Positions 8,242 through 16,562 of a stretch of 38,854 nucleotides of DNA are shown in pieces. Position 1 is the stretch's first letter. Each line of letters starts with the position of its first letter. This DNA comes from Bradyrhizobium sp. Ec3.3 (GTDB lineage: Bacteria > Pseudomonadota > Alphaproteobacteria > Rhizobiales > Xanthobacteraceae). The notes under the pieces are model-generated. The model was not told the DNA's origin. It saw only the letters and a list, made by a program, of their open reading frames with translations, and searched no databases. The stretch lies in contig NZ_AXAS01000069.1 of the NCBI RefSeq assembly GCF_000472925.1, positions 1 to 38,854 on the forward strand. Reading direction: 5' to 3'. A program made the translations under genes and the position numbers.

Positions 8242-8901
8242 TCACTTCGGCTGCGGCACGATCCGGATGTAGGGCTTCGGTTCCTTCCAGCCCTGCGGAT
8301 AGATCGTCTTGGCCTCTTCGTTGGAGACCGAGCCCGCGATGATGACGTCTTCTCCGTGCTTCCAGTCAGCCGGCGTGGCGACGCGATGCTTGGCAGTGAG
8401 CTGGAGCGAGTCGATCGCGCGCAGGATTTCCTGGAAGTTCCGCCCCGTGGTCATCGGATAGACCAGCACCAGCTTGATCTTCTTGTCCGGGCCGATGACG
8501 AAGACGTTGCGGACGGTCTGGTTGTCGGCAGGGGTCCGGGTGAGGGGATCACCGGAGGTCGAGGCCGGCAGCATCTCGTAGAGTTTTGAGACGTTGAAGT
8601 CGGTGTCGCCGATCAGCGGATAGTTCGGGGCGGCACCCTGCGTTTCCTTGATGTCCTCGGCCCATTTGGAATGGCGGTCGATCGGATCGACCGACAGGCC
8701 GATCAGCTTGACGCCGCGCTTGTCGAATTCGGGCTTCAGCTTGGCGAGGGCGCCGAGCTCGGTGGTGCAGACCGGGGTAAAATCCTTGGGATGCGAGAAC
8801 AGGAGGGCCCAGCTGTTGCCGATCCAGTCGTGGAATTTAATTTTCCCCTCGGTGGTCTCGGCTTCGAAGTCGGGGGCGGTGGCGCCGATCGGAAGTGGCA
8901 T
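8242..8901 (-). CDS. 1-Cys peroxiredoxin (Prx6 type)
   Basis: This 219-residue cytoplasmic thiol peroxidase reduces hydrogen peroxide and organic hydroperoxides. The peroxidatic site is HPKDFTPVCTTELG with Cys45. It is the only cysteine in the protein, so there is no resolving cysteine and the enzyme is of the 1-Cys Prx6 class. The NQTVRNVFVIGPD segment supplies the conserved active-site arginine, and the extended C-terminal domain (YPQGWKEPKPYIRIVPQPK) is typical. The length matches the family. The ATG at 8901 has a GAGGT site. A candidate sigma-70-like promoter lies at 8959-8987. Confidence 0.95.
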   Translation of the reverse strand: MPLPIGATAPDFEAETTEGKIKFHDWIGNSWALLFSHPKDFTPVCTTELGALAKLKPEFDKRGVKLIGLSVDPIDRHSKWAEDIKETQGAAPNYPLIGDTDFNVSKLYEMLPASTSGDPLTRTPADNQTVRNVFVIGPDKKIKLVLVYPMTTGRNFQEILRAIDSLQLTAKHRVATPADWKHGEDVIIAGSVSNEEAKTIYPQGWKEPKPYIRIVPQPK

Positions 8902-8958
8902 GGTTCTACCTCATCTTATTGAAGTTAATGATGAATTCGCTCTGTGGGCGTTTGATAG

Positions 8959-8987
8959 AGTATAAGTCGGGGAAGGTCCGAAGTGAA
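8959..8987 (-). promoter_or_regulatory. candidate sigma-70-like promoter of the peroxiredoxin gene
   Basis: On the minus strand TTCACT (8987-8982) and TATACT (8964-8959) are separated by exactly 17 bases, matching the housekeeping consensus at 4 and 5 of 6 positions. Transcription would begin near 8951, leaving a leader of about 50 bases. The rest of the 382-base gap (8902-9283) shows no other convincing element. Confidence 0.45.
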
Positions 8988-9283
8988 CCCGTTCAAGTAA
9001 AATGTGAAATCATTCTCTCAAGACGCCGATCTTCTAGCACCTTCTTGACGCACGCGCCGCTGCGGCGAAATATCCCCACCGGCGGGAAAGGGCTGGATTG
9101 CCCCGATATTGCCTTTTATGACCCGCACCACGCCGCCCGACGTCGGATAGAACCGAAACGGTCCTGACGGCGACCAATCGGCAACCATTTAGAAAAGTCG
9201 CGATCCCCATATCGAATCGTTAACCACTCGTTCAGGCCCAGCATGGAAATGCTGGTCGATCGGAAGAATTCTGGAAGTGAACT

Positions 9284-9883
9284 ATGTCTGCCGCTGCCAA
9301 GTCTGTTGAGCCCAAGTCCCCTGAGTCCAAGTCTGTTGAGTCGCCGTTCCTCGAACCGTCCTGCCGTGATACCGCGGCCCATGCACTCAGCATCGTGCGC
9401 GACGGCGTGATCACCGGCGAAGGCCCCACCACCAAGGGCCGGGTACATTTCTCCCGCTCGCTCGATGCCGACGACGCCGCCTGGTGCGCGCGCATCCTGA
9501 CGGCTGGCGCCGTCAACGACCAGCCCGTCAGCCGCGCCGAAGCCGAGGCGCTGTTCGAGATCAACGAGGCCGCGACCGAGCGCACCGATGCTGGCCGGTT
9601 CGACGACCTCCTGGCGAAAGCCGTCGCGCATCACGCCGCGAGCGCCTCCGGCCTGCCGGTGCCGCCGCGCAGCGTTGCGCTGTCGCCCGAGACGGAGATC
9701 GAGAGCTGGGCGCCTGGCTACGCCTCGCGCGTCAACCGCGACATGCTGGAATGGATTGCCGGCCAGATGCGCGGCAAGCGCCAGGGCAACCGTCGCCTGA
9801 TGGCGATGGTGGCAACCTTCCTGGGTGCCACCGCGCTGCCGCTGGCGGGCCAATTGCCGAACGTGTTCGACATTGGCATGTGA
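9284..9883 (+). CDS. protein of unknown function, possible C-terminal membrane segment
   Basis: I do not recognise this 199-residue protein. Residues 1-25 are a lysine/serine/proline repeat (KSVEPKSPESKSVES) encoded by near-identical DNA units. Residues 45-70 read GEGPTTKGRVHFSRSLDADDAAWCARIL. Residues 80-125 are a helical block (SRAEAEALFEINEAATERTDAGRFDDLLAKAV, then HHAASASG) reminiscent of a small alpha-helical regulatory domain. A basic stretch (RGKRQGNRR) precedes a hydrophobic C-terminus that might anchor the protein. It ends in a strong terminator at 9914-9942 and looks like a single-gene transcript. Confidence 0.65.
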   Translation: MSAAAKSVEPKSPESKSVESPFLEPSCRDTAAHALSIVRDGVITGEGPTTKGRVHFSRSLDADDAAWCARILTAGAVNDQPVSRAEAEALFEINEAATERTDAGRFDDLLAKAVAHHAASASGLPVPPRSVALSPETEIESWAPGYASRVNRDMLEWIAGQMRGKRQGNRRLMAMVATFLGATALPLAGQLPNVFDIGM

Positions 9884-9913
9884 CTTCGCGCATCTCATGA
9901 TGCGCCTTTCGGG

Positions 9914-9942
9914 ACGGCGGGGTTATTTCCCCGCCGTTTTTT
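9914..9942 (+). terminator. rho-independent terminator
   Basis: A perfect 9-base-pair stem (ACGGCGGGG pairing with CCCCGCCGT) with loop TTATTT is followed by a run of T. It lies about 30 bases after the stop of the 9284-9883 gene and overlaps the last codons of the convergent phosphatase gene, so part of the stem is also coding on the other strand. Confidence 0.85.
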
Positions 9943-11776
9943 GTTTGCCACTCTCGGGCTCAAGGCCGAGCGTGCGGCCCGGGAAGCCGGCCGCGTCGAA
10001 ATAGCGCTGGCTCTCGACGCGCTGGAAGTTGAGGACGGTGCGCAGGCCGTTCTCGGCCGGCTTCGACTTGACGTCGCCGACATATCCCTTCGGCACGATG
10101 CCGTTCGGCAAGGCTTCCGACATCACACGGCCGATGAGGCCACCGTTCTGTGAGGTACGCAGCCCCATGATCTTGGCCGCTGTCACTCCGACGTCGGCAT
10201 TGCTGACGGGCAGCTCGTCCACATAGCCCGTCTTGAAGTCAGGACCGATCGCCGCCATGAAGTTCATGGTGTCGCCTCGGCTGAAGCTGCCGTGCATGCC
10301 CTGGCCCTGGCGCAGCACGGTGTCGGCGACCTGCACCGAGCAGTTGGTCGGCGCCTCGCCGCAATTGCTGGCATAGGAGCGGAAGTTGACGACGATCGCC
10401 GGCGTCGGCGTCGCCGCCTTGCCGCGCAGATTGATGAGCGAGAGCGGCAGCGTGCCGGGGAAGCGGCCGAGGGAGTCGTCGACGAACAGGCCGGAGACGT
10501 AGTCCTGATCGAGCAGCGCCTTGATCGTCTTTGCCGCCAGCTTCTTGTCCTTGTTCGGCAGGTAGATCAGGTCCGATCCGCCATTGGTCGCGACGACGAG
10601 ATCGGGCTTGGCCGGATCCTTGCCGAGCGCGCCGTTGCCTGCCTTTGGATGGGCGTTGCCGGTGATGGCGGCGTTCTTGTCGTTCGGATCGAACAACGGC
10701 AGGTCCAGCGCCTTGGCGAGGTCGAGCGCCAGGAAGCCCATCGGCAGGAAGTCCTTCGGCGTGTCGTCATAGCTGACCTTGGCCGAGGGGCTGGTCTTGC
10801 TTTCCTTGGAGATCGTGGAGAAGCCGTGGTCTGCGGACACGATGATGTTGGTGTTTGCCGCAAGGCCGAGCTCGTCCAGCGCCTTGCGCAACTGGGCGAG
10901 ATTGTCGTCGGCGTTCTTGATGCCGGCCATCGAGGTCGGCCCGTTGATGCCCGGCATGATCTGGTTCAGGCTGTCGCCGGTGTTGTGCTGGCTGCCGTCG
11001 GGATCGCGTGACCAGAACACCAGGACGAACGGCTTGTTGCGCGCCTTGAACATCGGCAGCACGACCTTGGCCGCGACATCGGCGAAATAGGCCTGCTGCG
11101 CGACGTTGGCGACCGTTGTGCCCGGCGTCTTGGCGTCACCCGCCTTGGAATTGTCGCCGCGCGAAGGGGCGGTGAGGGGCAGGCCTGCCTTGGTCAGCGC
11201 CTCCTTCATCTCGTCGGACAGTGCCACGCCAGCCTTGCCGCCGGTCGCATCGTCAATCACGATCGAGTGCTGGCCGGCCTTTTCCGGGTGATCGGTGTGA
11301 TCGAACTGGTAGGTCGGGCCGAGCTTGCCGATCGCCGCGGTGGAAAGCCCCTTGTCGCGGGCCATCTTCAGGATGGTCTCCTCGTTCAGATAATCGCCCT
11401 TGAAATGCTCGTCGATGTCGCCGAGCACGGCGTCGTTCTCGATAAAGGGGACCACGGTGTCGCCGGCGGGGGCGGAGGTGTAGCCGGTCCAGATCGTGTT
11501 GGAGAACACGCCGGTGTCGCCGAGATAGTGTCCGGTCGACATCGCCGAGCCGTTCGCCATGGTGAAGGTCGGGAACAGCGAATGCGAGTTCTTGAAAGTG
11601 ACGCCCTTGTCGCGGACAGCGGCCATCGCCGGCGCGGTCTCAGGGGTGACCTTCAGCGCGCGCAGGCCGTCCGGGATGAAAAGGATCAGGTTACGGGGCG
11701 TGTTGTTCTGCGCAGACGCAAGTCCGGTGGACAGCATGGTCAGTCCGGCGGACAGCAACACGAATGAGCGGCGCAT
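9923..11776 (-). CDS. secreted alkaline phosphatase-superfamily enzyme (nucleotide pyrophosphatase/phosphodiesterase type)
   Basis: This 617-residue periplasmic hydrolase has a signal peptide (MRRSFVLLSAGLTMLSTGLASA). The fold begins NLILFIPDGLRA, where Asp36 is a metal ligand. The NPP-type nucleophile motif FPTFTMANGSAMSTG follows, with Thr70 or Thr72 as the likely nucleophile. Further metal ligands are in FWSRDPDGSQHNTGD and NIIVSADHGFS, and a late histidine in GMHGSFSRGD. Substrates are probably phosphodiesters or nucleotides, but the exact one cannot be read from the sequence. A GGGAGAG site precedes the ATG. The gene appears monocistronic. Confidence 0.85.
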   Translation of the reverse strand: MRRSFVLLSAGLTMLSTGLASAQNNTPRNLILFIPDGLRALKVTPETAPAMAAVRDKGVTFKNSHSLFPTFTMANGSAMSTGHYLGDTGVFSNTIWTGYTSAPAGDTVVPFIENDAVLGDIDEHFKGDYLNEETILKMARDKGLSTAAIGKLGPTYQFDHTDHPEKAGQHSIVIDDATGGKAGVALSDEMKEALTKAGLPLTAPSRGDNSKAGDAKTPGTTVANVAQQAYFADVAAKVVLPMFKARNKPFVLVFWSRDPDGSQHNTGDSLNQIMPGINGPTSMAGIKNADDNLAQLRKALDELGLAANTNIIVSADHGFSTISKESKTSPSAKVSYDDTPKDFLPMGFLALDLAKALDLPLFDPNDKNAAITGNAHPKAGNGALGKDPAKPDLVVATNGGSDLIYLPNKDKKLAAKTIKALLDQDYVSGLFVDDSLGRFPGTLPLSLINLRGKAATPTPAIVVNFRSYASNCGEAPTNCSVQVADTVLRQGQGMHGSFSRGDTMNFMAAIGPDFKTGYVDELPVSNADVGVTAAKIMGLRTSQNGGLIGRVMSEALPNGIVPKGYVGDVKSKPAENGLRTVLNFQRVESQRYFDAAGFPGRTLGLEPESGKQKTAGK

Positions 11777-12532
11777 CGAAATCTCTCCCAGCGGTGAGGC
11801 ATCTTGCGGCCGATCGCGGCCGCCGCCTTCGTTTAGTTTTGCTGTGTGACGGTTTTGTTACAAGGGGAGTGTTTGTGCAAGGGATGATGGGGAAGGGCCG
11901 CTCGGTGTCGTCCCCCGCCATCGCCAAGCCGGCGAGTCACCCGGGCTGTCTCAACGCCGTCGTCGCGAGGAGCTCCTGCGATGAAGCAATCCAGAATCCC
12001 ACCGCGCTGACAGTCTGGATTGTTTCGCTGCGCTCGCGATGACGGAGGCGGGCGCAGATACGATAATTCCGAATTTCGTCAATCGATATGAGTGGCGCGA
12101 ATTGCCCGCCTCTGCCGTGATTTGTCCGTTGGGCAGCGCCCAGGGGTCGGGCTGGGCCAACTGGTCGGGCGCAAAACCCAACTACCGCGATACCACGTTG
12201 CTGCGGTCTTTCCGGGCTCGCCCCGTTTCGACTTCGTTGGGGGCACCGCGCGAGTTCCGCCAGTCGTCGCGCACGATATCCCCACTTTGCACCGCGTCAC
12301 CTCTCCGACATACTAGAGTTTGTATTGACATTCGCGAAAAAAATCCAAGCGAGAGTCGCAAATCGAACGGACGGCCTCGTCTTCGTCATGCATATTCGAC
12401 GTGCGGGCTGGATGTGAAGCTCATCAATATGGCTGATCGATACGGAAAACGGGCGCTCCCGTTTCCGTGGGCGCTTGCGGCGCAATTCATGCGTCGTGAG
12501 AAATGATTTCGCTTGAGTAGAGGGTAGGCGCT
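11777..12532. other. gene-free stretch of 756 bases with repeat material
   Basis: No convincing gene is visible: open frames lack ribosome binding sites and family resemblance. It holds a palindromic repeat at 11958-12043 and, at about 12060-12310, sequence that reads on the minus strand like a decayed coding remnant (LGFAPDQLAQPDPWALPNGQ). I associate that text with a dispersed rhizobial intergenic sequence, but only from memory. The part before 12532 is the phasin leader; a TTGACA at 12325 has no good -10 partner. Confidence 0.4.
11958..12043. repeat. dispersed palindromic repeat, copy 1
   Basis: The left arm contains CGTCGCGAGGAGC and GAAGCAATCCAGA; the right arm contains TCTGGATTGTTTCGC and GCTCGCGATGACG, so the unit folds into a long imperfect hairpin. 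A second copy with the same plan is at 34136-34220. This is a REP-like family often seen between genes in Bradyrhizobium. Confidence 0.75.
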
Positions 12533-13006
12533 GTGAGTGAAAGTGAAACGAAAGCCGAAGTGAAAGCAGCAAATGGTTCAAATGGTTTCGGACTGTCCGC
12601 GTTCGGGCTTCCGAACGTCGGTTGGCCCCTGTTCGAGCAGCTTGCCGAGCAGCGAGCCGCCCGCACGCAGGAGGGTTGCGAGAAGATCAAGACAGTTTCG
12701 CAGGAGATGACCGAAGCGCTTCGCGAGACCTATTCGAACAGTGCCAAGACTGCGACCGAATACGGGCTAAAGGTCATCGAGATTTCGAATGCGAACGCAA
12801 GCTCCGCGATCGATTACTTTTCGCGTATGGCGAGCAGCAAGTCGATGACCGACGTTTTCGCCACGTCGGCGGCGGAAGCGCGCAGGGCTTTTGATGCTGC
12901 CTCTGCCCAGAACAGGCAATTGTGGGAGCTTACGCAGAGACTTGCAACGCAATCGGGCGAGCCGATCAGACAGCAGGTCGCCAAAGTTTTCCAAAAGACC
13001 GGTTGA
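12533..13006 (+). CDS. phasin family protein
   Basis: This 157-residue protein has a typical phasin_2 layout: a disordered N-terminus, then PLFEQLAEQRAARTQEGCEKIKTVSQEMTE and long amphipathic helices (YSNSAKTATEYGLKVIEI, ANASSAIDYFSRMASSKSMTDVF, TSAAEARRAFDAASAQNRQLWEL). Phasins coat polyhydroxyalkanoate granules and limit their size. No polymer synthase or regulator gene is nearby, so a granule role is inferred from the family; some rhizobial members have other or stress roles. The GTG at 12533 follows AGAGGGTAGG. Confidence 0.88.
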   Translation: MSESETKAEVKAANGSNGFGLSAFGLPNVGWPLFEQLAEQRAARTQEGCEKIKTVSQEMTEALRETYSNSAKTATEYGLKVIEISNANASSAIDYFSRMASSKSMTDVFATSAAEARRAFDAASAQNRQLWELTQRLATQSGEPIRQQVAKVFQKTG

Positions 13007-13036
13007 ACGTCCGCCGATCGGAGAGGAGGGCAATAC

Positions 13037-13158
13037 GGCCGGTTGGAAGAAGCCCCGCCACTGGCATGGCCCCACACCATGCTCGATCAGACGATGGCCA
13101 GGTGCGCGATGCCCCCCAACTCAACGCACCGACATAAGAGGCGCAATCCAACCGGCCG
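13037..13158. repeat. inverted repeat flanking the leader of the CPQTG gene
   Basis: CGGCCGGTTGGA at 13037-13048 is repeated exactly in inverse orientation at 13147-13158, about 100 bases apart. It lies between the phasin and the 13206 gene. It could form a structured leader or be chance in GC-rich DNA. Confidence 0.35.
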
Positions 13159-13205
13159 GTTCCTGCTCCAACAATAGTGAGGTCGATTCCGAGGAGGAGG
13201 AAGAG

Positions 13206-13412
13206 ATGGGTATGCTCATGGTCAAATGCCCGCAAACCGGACGCGCGATTCCGACCGGAATCGCAACGGATCGCGAGCGCTTTCGGTGTAGCGCGGTATT
13301 TTTCGGACGCACGCGCTGTCCGATCTGCTCCGTCGATCACGCCTGGTTCGCACAGGAAGCTTGGGTCGACGAGCCGGCACTCCGTGTGCGGCGTCGCGGC
13401 ACGGGTCTCTAG
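13206..13412 (+). CDS. small zinc-ribbon-like protein, CPQTG family
   Basis: This 68-residue protein begins MGMLMVKCPQTGRAIPTGIA and has a later CPIC pair followed by HAWF (about residues 38-47), which gives three or four possible zinc ligands. It shares this plan with the protein at 272-445. A very strong GAGGAGGAGGAAG ribosome binding site fixes the start. The conserved pattern CP.TG...TGI, then CP.C...H.W, recurs in small Bradyrhizobium proteins as I remember them. No function is known. Confidence 0.75.
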   Translation: MGMLMVKCPQTGRAIPTGIATDRERFRCSAVFFGRTRCPICSVDHAWFAQEAWVDEPALRVRRRGTGL

Positions 13413-13454
13413 GCCTGATCACGCTGTCATCGATGATTTTGATAGGGGCCCACG

Positions 13455-13646
13455 ATGGCGAAGAAGAAGATTTCCGGTGAAGTGTCCACGTTGCTGCTGC
13501 AAGCAAAGGATTTTCTCGTCGAAGCGCGACGGCTGAAGCCGGGCCCTGCGCGCAATGAATTGCGAGAGGTGGCAAAGGTCCTGCACGAGCTCGGCAAGCT
13601 GGAGACGCAATCCAAATTTGCGCCTCATCAGACCGACACAAGATAG
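13455..13646 (+). CDS. small helical protein of unknown function
   Basis: This is a 63-residue, basic and mostly helical protein (KKKISGEVSTLLLQAKDFLVEARRLKPGPARN, then ELREVAKVLHELGKLE). The core pattern EAR.L.PG..R.EL...A resembles the protein at 31291-31476 (EARQLSDEAETYPPGHKRDSLLRKSR), so both may belong to one family of small helical rhizobial proteins. It lies 42 bases after the 13412 stop and is possibly co-transcribed with that gene. The upstream GGGG gives only modest start support. Confidence 0.55.
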   Translation: MAKKKISGEVSTLLLQAKDFLVEARRLKPGPARNELREVAKVLHELGKLETQSKFAPHQTDTR

Positions 13647-13758
13647 TCGACGCTGGGAAATCCGAATCGAGGTGCTGAAGCACGATCCGGAACAACCTAA
13701 GGCGCGATGACAATTCATGCCGATCTCATCGCGCTTTAGCGTGTCGCCCGGACAACGC

Positions 13759-14529
13759 TCAAACAGCCTTGTCCCGGTCATCCCTTACGCTGGCCGGCAT
13801 GGCCCACGCGCGAGACCGGGGCGCGCTCGCCGAGAAGATCTCTGCGATCTGGCGACGCATGCTGGCGTGGCATTCGCATGCGGCGGCGGCGAGCCGCGGT
13901 CGATCAACCTCGATTTTGCCCCGTCGATCGGATCGAATCGCTCCGGACTCGCGCAGATTGCGCATCAGGAGCGTGACTGTGGTTCGTCGCACACCGAGCA
14001 TCTGCGACAGCGCCTCCTGAGTGAGCGGGAGGACGTCGCTGTCGGTGCAGTCGCGCAGTTGCAGCAGCCAGCGGGCCATCCGGGCTCCGACCGGATGCAG
14101 CGCATTGCAGGCTACGCCAAGTTGAAACTGCGTCAGTAACGACGTGATATGAACCTGGACCGCCTGCCGGATCGCGGGACTCCGGCTAAAGGCCGCATGA
14201 AATCGCGCTGCCGGAATCCGCGAGGCGGTTCCCGCCATACGAACGGTGGCCGTTATCACCGAAAGCGACGCTCCGAACACGGAGAGTATGCCGATTGCAC
14301 CTTCGCGGCCGATTGACGCGGTGGCAACGGTCTGTCCGTTTGCCATCTCGATCATGAGGGAAATCGCGCCGCTATTAGGGAAGAAGACATGCTCCATCCG
14401 CTCGCCCGCTTGCGAGAGGACTGCGTCCTGGTTGAGCGCCACCTTCTCGAGCTCGGGCGCGAGCAGATCAAAGTCGGCTCGCGGCAATATTCTCAGAAGG
14501 CGGTTGTCCATTCCGCTAGGGATTGTCAC
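13759..14529 (-). CDS. Crp/Fnr-family transcriptional regulator
   Basis: This protein of about 256 residues has an N-terminal cyclic-nucleotide-binding-like beta barrel (LLAPELEKVALNQDAVLSQAG, then MEHVFFPNSGAISLMIEM) and a C-terminal winged helix (LTQEALSQMLGVRRTTVTLLMRNLRESGAI). The phosphate-binding cassette of true Crp (GE.A/G..R) is not visible (ASIGREGAIG instead), and no Fnr-type N-terminal cysteine cluster is present, so the signal is unknown. The GTG at 14529 has GGGGAG upstream; an ATG at 14511 and a GTG at 14562 are alternatives. It converges with the small genes ending at 13646. Confidence 0.85.
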   Translation of the reverse strand: MTIPSGMDNRLLRILPRADFDLLAPELEKVALNQDAVLSQAGERMEHVFFPNSGAISLMIEMANGQTVATASIGREGAIGILSVFGASLSVITATVRMAGTASRIPAARFHAAFSRSPAIRQAVQVHITSLLTQFQLGVACNALHPVGARMARWLLQLRDCTDSDVLPLTQEALSQMLGVRRTTVTLLMRNLRESGAIRSDRRGKIEVDRPRLAAAACECHASMRRQIAEIFSASAPRSRAWAMPASVRDDRDKAV

Positions 14530-14640
14530 TGCAAGTGACTCCCCGTGAGGCGCCTGCCACACCTCCGAGCGGTTTCGAACGGTGGCTCTAGCACATGTTC
14601 GTATCTGCTCTCTCGACGGACGTTGGCTTCCAAGTCACAT

Positions 14641-14668
14641 CCAAACGCCTTCATCCAAACGCCTTCAT
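14641..14668. repeat. 14-base tandem duplication
   Basis: CCAAACGCCTTCAT occurs twice in direct succession at 14641-14654 and 14655-14668 with no mismatch. Confidence 0.8.
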
Positions 14669-14737
14669 CGCAATAAACCAAAGACTCAACACTGCTCTCG
14701 CGAGTCTGATTTTTCTGCTCGGAGCATTTTCGCAATT

Positions 14738-14753
14738 AACGTGTAAACACGTT
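14738..14753. promoter_or_regulatory. palindrome, candidate operator
   Basis: AACGTGTAAACACGTT has perfect 7-base arms around a central AA. It lies in an A+T-rich patch about 200 bases upstream of the Crp-type regulator and about 400 upstream of the gene at 15147. Its perfect symmetry and size suit a dimeric repressor or activator. The partner protein is unknown. Confidence 0.35.
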
Positions 14754-15146
14754 GAAGCAGATAAGTCGTCAGAAACAAATTGCAAAACGGGAATGGGTAT
14801 CACCGTAGGGAGAGCGTGGTGCGCGGACCGGGTTCCCGCATATTGACCGCAAATGATGGGCACCATCTGAAATTCGTGGAATACGAAACGTCGTCCGCGA
14901 AACCCGTCTTGAGAGGTGCAACGGAACTGGCGACCTGATATCGGTCGTGTAGTCGTTCCGAAACTTGTGCGACCGATGATCGGCCCGTGGGTGCGAGTCG
15001 TCACCGTCAGGATCACTGGTGGGGGCGCGGAACCGTTAATCCCGTGCCTTAACCAACAATTAATTATACGTTTGCGGGGGGGCGACGGCAGGGCCTAGCG
15101 TGCTGGCGGGGAGCAGCATCGCAGGCCAAACGAGTTGGTGCGTATC

Positions 15147-15587
15147 ATGACGTATAGATCATATGGGGCGTTACTCGCCTCGCTGAGCGCAGCCGCGCTG
15201 CTTCTTGCCACCAGCAACAGTTTTGCGAGATCGGGCGGCGCCGCGCCCCGTGGCGTGGTCGGAGCACCGGCCGCCGTCCATCCGCGGATCGCACCATTGG
15301 CGCGGTTCCATCGCCGGAATTCGTTTGTTTCCTGGCCGGGCGGCGGCGGCTTCTACTACGAGCCTCCCACGAGCGACTCCTATGCCGCCGAGATGATGGC
15401 CCAGCCGCAACTCTCCAATGACGTCCGCTACACATATACCTATGACGTGCCTTGGGACTGGGCACATCGTTTTCCGCCGAACGTCGCGCCGTCGGATCGG
15501 CCCTACGTGCCGAGCTGCCCGTCGGAGACGGTGACAGTGCCCGGCCGCGGCGGCGAGCAGACTGTCAACATCATGCGCTGCTACTGA
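15147..15587 (+). CDS. secreted protein of unknown function
   Basis: This 146-residue protein has a signal peptide (MTYRSYGALLASLSAAALLLATSNSFA). The mature part has PAAVHPRIAPLARFHRRNSF, a glycine/tyrosine stretch (WPGGGGFYYEPP), YTYTYDVPWDWAHRFPP and a C-terminal block with two cysteines (VPSCPSETVTVPGRGGEQTV, then NIMRCY), which probably form a disulfide in the periplasm or outer surface. The ending 'CPSE.VTVP...G....I.RC' resembles small secreted Bradyrhizobium proteins. The function is not known. A TTG at 15135 is an alternative start. Confidence 0.65.
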   Translation: MTYRSYGALLASLSAAALLLATSNSFARSGGAAPRGVVGAPAAVHPRIAPLARFHRRNSFVSWPGGGGFYYEPPTSDSYAAEMMAQPQLSNDVRYTYTYDVPWDWAHRFPPNVAPSDRPYVPSCPSETVTVPGRGGEQTVNIMRCY

Positions 15588-15624
15588 GCGCGCCGTCTTC
15601 GCCACCGAACGCGCGGGCCAACCA

Positions 15625-16464
15625 CTAGCCGAGCTCAAAGCTGGTCACGCCGAAGACCCGGTCGAGCTGCAGCGGCGGGATCGGGCTGGTGTACATGCGC
15701 GCCGTCTCGAAGGTCGGCGCAAGGCCAAAACTTTCCGCCAGCGCAATCGCCTCCGGTTTGACGCTGGGGACGTCGAGAAAAACCTCGCCGCCGCCGGCAG
15801 CGGCGAGCAGGGCCTGCATGATGATTTCCGCGCCGGCGCGGTCGTCGGCGACCAGCGGCCCGATCTTGTGGCCGTGACGGCAGGGGCGGATCACGCCCCA
15901 CCCGGCGAGCTTTCCTTCACGCATCAGTGCGCGGCCGATATGGCCGGGTGCGCCTATCCAGGCGCGCAGGAAGGTGCTGCGCGAGGCCGGGAAGACGGTG
16001 GCGTCATCCGCTTCGATCAGTGCCAGCGGAATCCCATCGAGCGCGACGATGTCGGAGGGCTGCGCCGGCGCCGCGACGATCCCGCCATAGCGGATATTGG
16101 CGTAGGCGAGAGCAAAGCCGGACTTTCTGTAATTGTCCTGCTGCGCGACGACGCCGTCGAGCCCGATCACGCGCGCGCCCGCATGCGCAATCGCCGCGTT
16201 CCAGATGCGCAAGCCATAGCCGCGACCGCGCAGATCGCTTCGTACGATGTAGAAGCCGAGGAAGGCGAAGCGGTCGTCGTAATTGACGCAGGAGATGGTG
16301 GCGACCGGTGTGCGGTCGATTTCGCCGATGAGAAAGCCGGCAGCGTCGACGACGGCGAAGCAGGCGGCATCCGAAAGCCCCGGATTCCAGCCTTCGGCCG
16401 CCGCCCACTCGACGGCGAGCGCAATGTCGTCGCCGCGCATGGCGCGGATTTGCAGATCACTCAT
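15625..16464 (-). CDS. GNAT-family N-acetyltransferase
   Basis: This 279-residue cytoplasmic enzyme has an N-terminal GNAT domain (residues about 4-135) in which CVNYDDRFAFLGFYIVRSDLRGRGYGLRIW contains the acetyl-CoA binding R-G-x-G-x-G/A type loop (RGRGYG). A C-terminal domain (about 140-279) ends LAESFGLAPTFETARMYTSPIP, the pattern of the two-domain group that includes YitH-like acetyltransferases. It transfers acetyl from acetyl-CoA to an unidentified amine. The ATG at 16464 sits two codons inside a TTG-started frame; the ribosome binding site is weak. It is divergent from the SDR gene at 16563. Confidence 0.85.
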   Translation of the reverse strand: MSDLQIRAMRGDDIALAVEWAAAEGWNPGLSDAACFAVVDAAGFLIGEIDRTPVATISCVNYDDRFAFLGFYIVRSDLRGRGYGLRIWNAAIAHAGARVIGLDGVVAQQDNYRKSGFALAYANIRYGGIVAAPAQPSDIVALDGIPLALIEADDATVFPASRSTFLRAWIGAPGHIGRALMREGKLAGWGVIRPCRHGHKIGPLVADDRAGAEIIMQALLAAAGGGEVFLDVPSVKPEAIALAESFGLAPTFETARMYTSPIPPLQLDRVFGVTSFELG

Positions 16465-16562
16465 GGTCAATCATCGTGTGCAGGACCTCGTGATCGGACT
16501 ATACGTCCGGTCGGGCGGCGCATAAACCTGCCGCCAAATCGTGACAACAGCCGGGGATCAAC

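Larger units (their letters stand above)
14530..15146. other. gene-free divergent control region
   Basis: No gene is recognised in these 617 bases between the Crp-type regulator and the secreted-protein gene. An open frame at 14595-14846 has no ribosome binding site and no family resemblance. The stretch contains a 14-base tandem duplication at 14641-14668 and a palindrome at 14738-14753, and is A+T-richer around 14700-14780 and 15040-15075, as expected for promoters. Confidence 0.4.

Noticed and set aside
9116..9898. 260-residue minus-strand frame
   Set aside because: It is antisense to the better supported gene at 9284-9883 and has arginine-rich shadow composition.
12325..12353. Perfect TTGACA as a phasin promoter
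   Set aside because: There is no -10-like hexamer 16-18 bases downstream.
12039..12506. 155-residue open frame upstream of the phasin
   Set aside because: No ribosome binding site, no family resemblance, and it begins inside the palindromic repeat.
14595..14846. 83-residue frame near the Crp-type gene
   Set aside because: No ribosome binding site and no family resemblance; it spans the tandem duplication and the palindrome.
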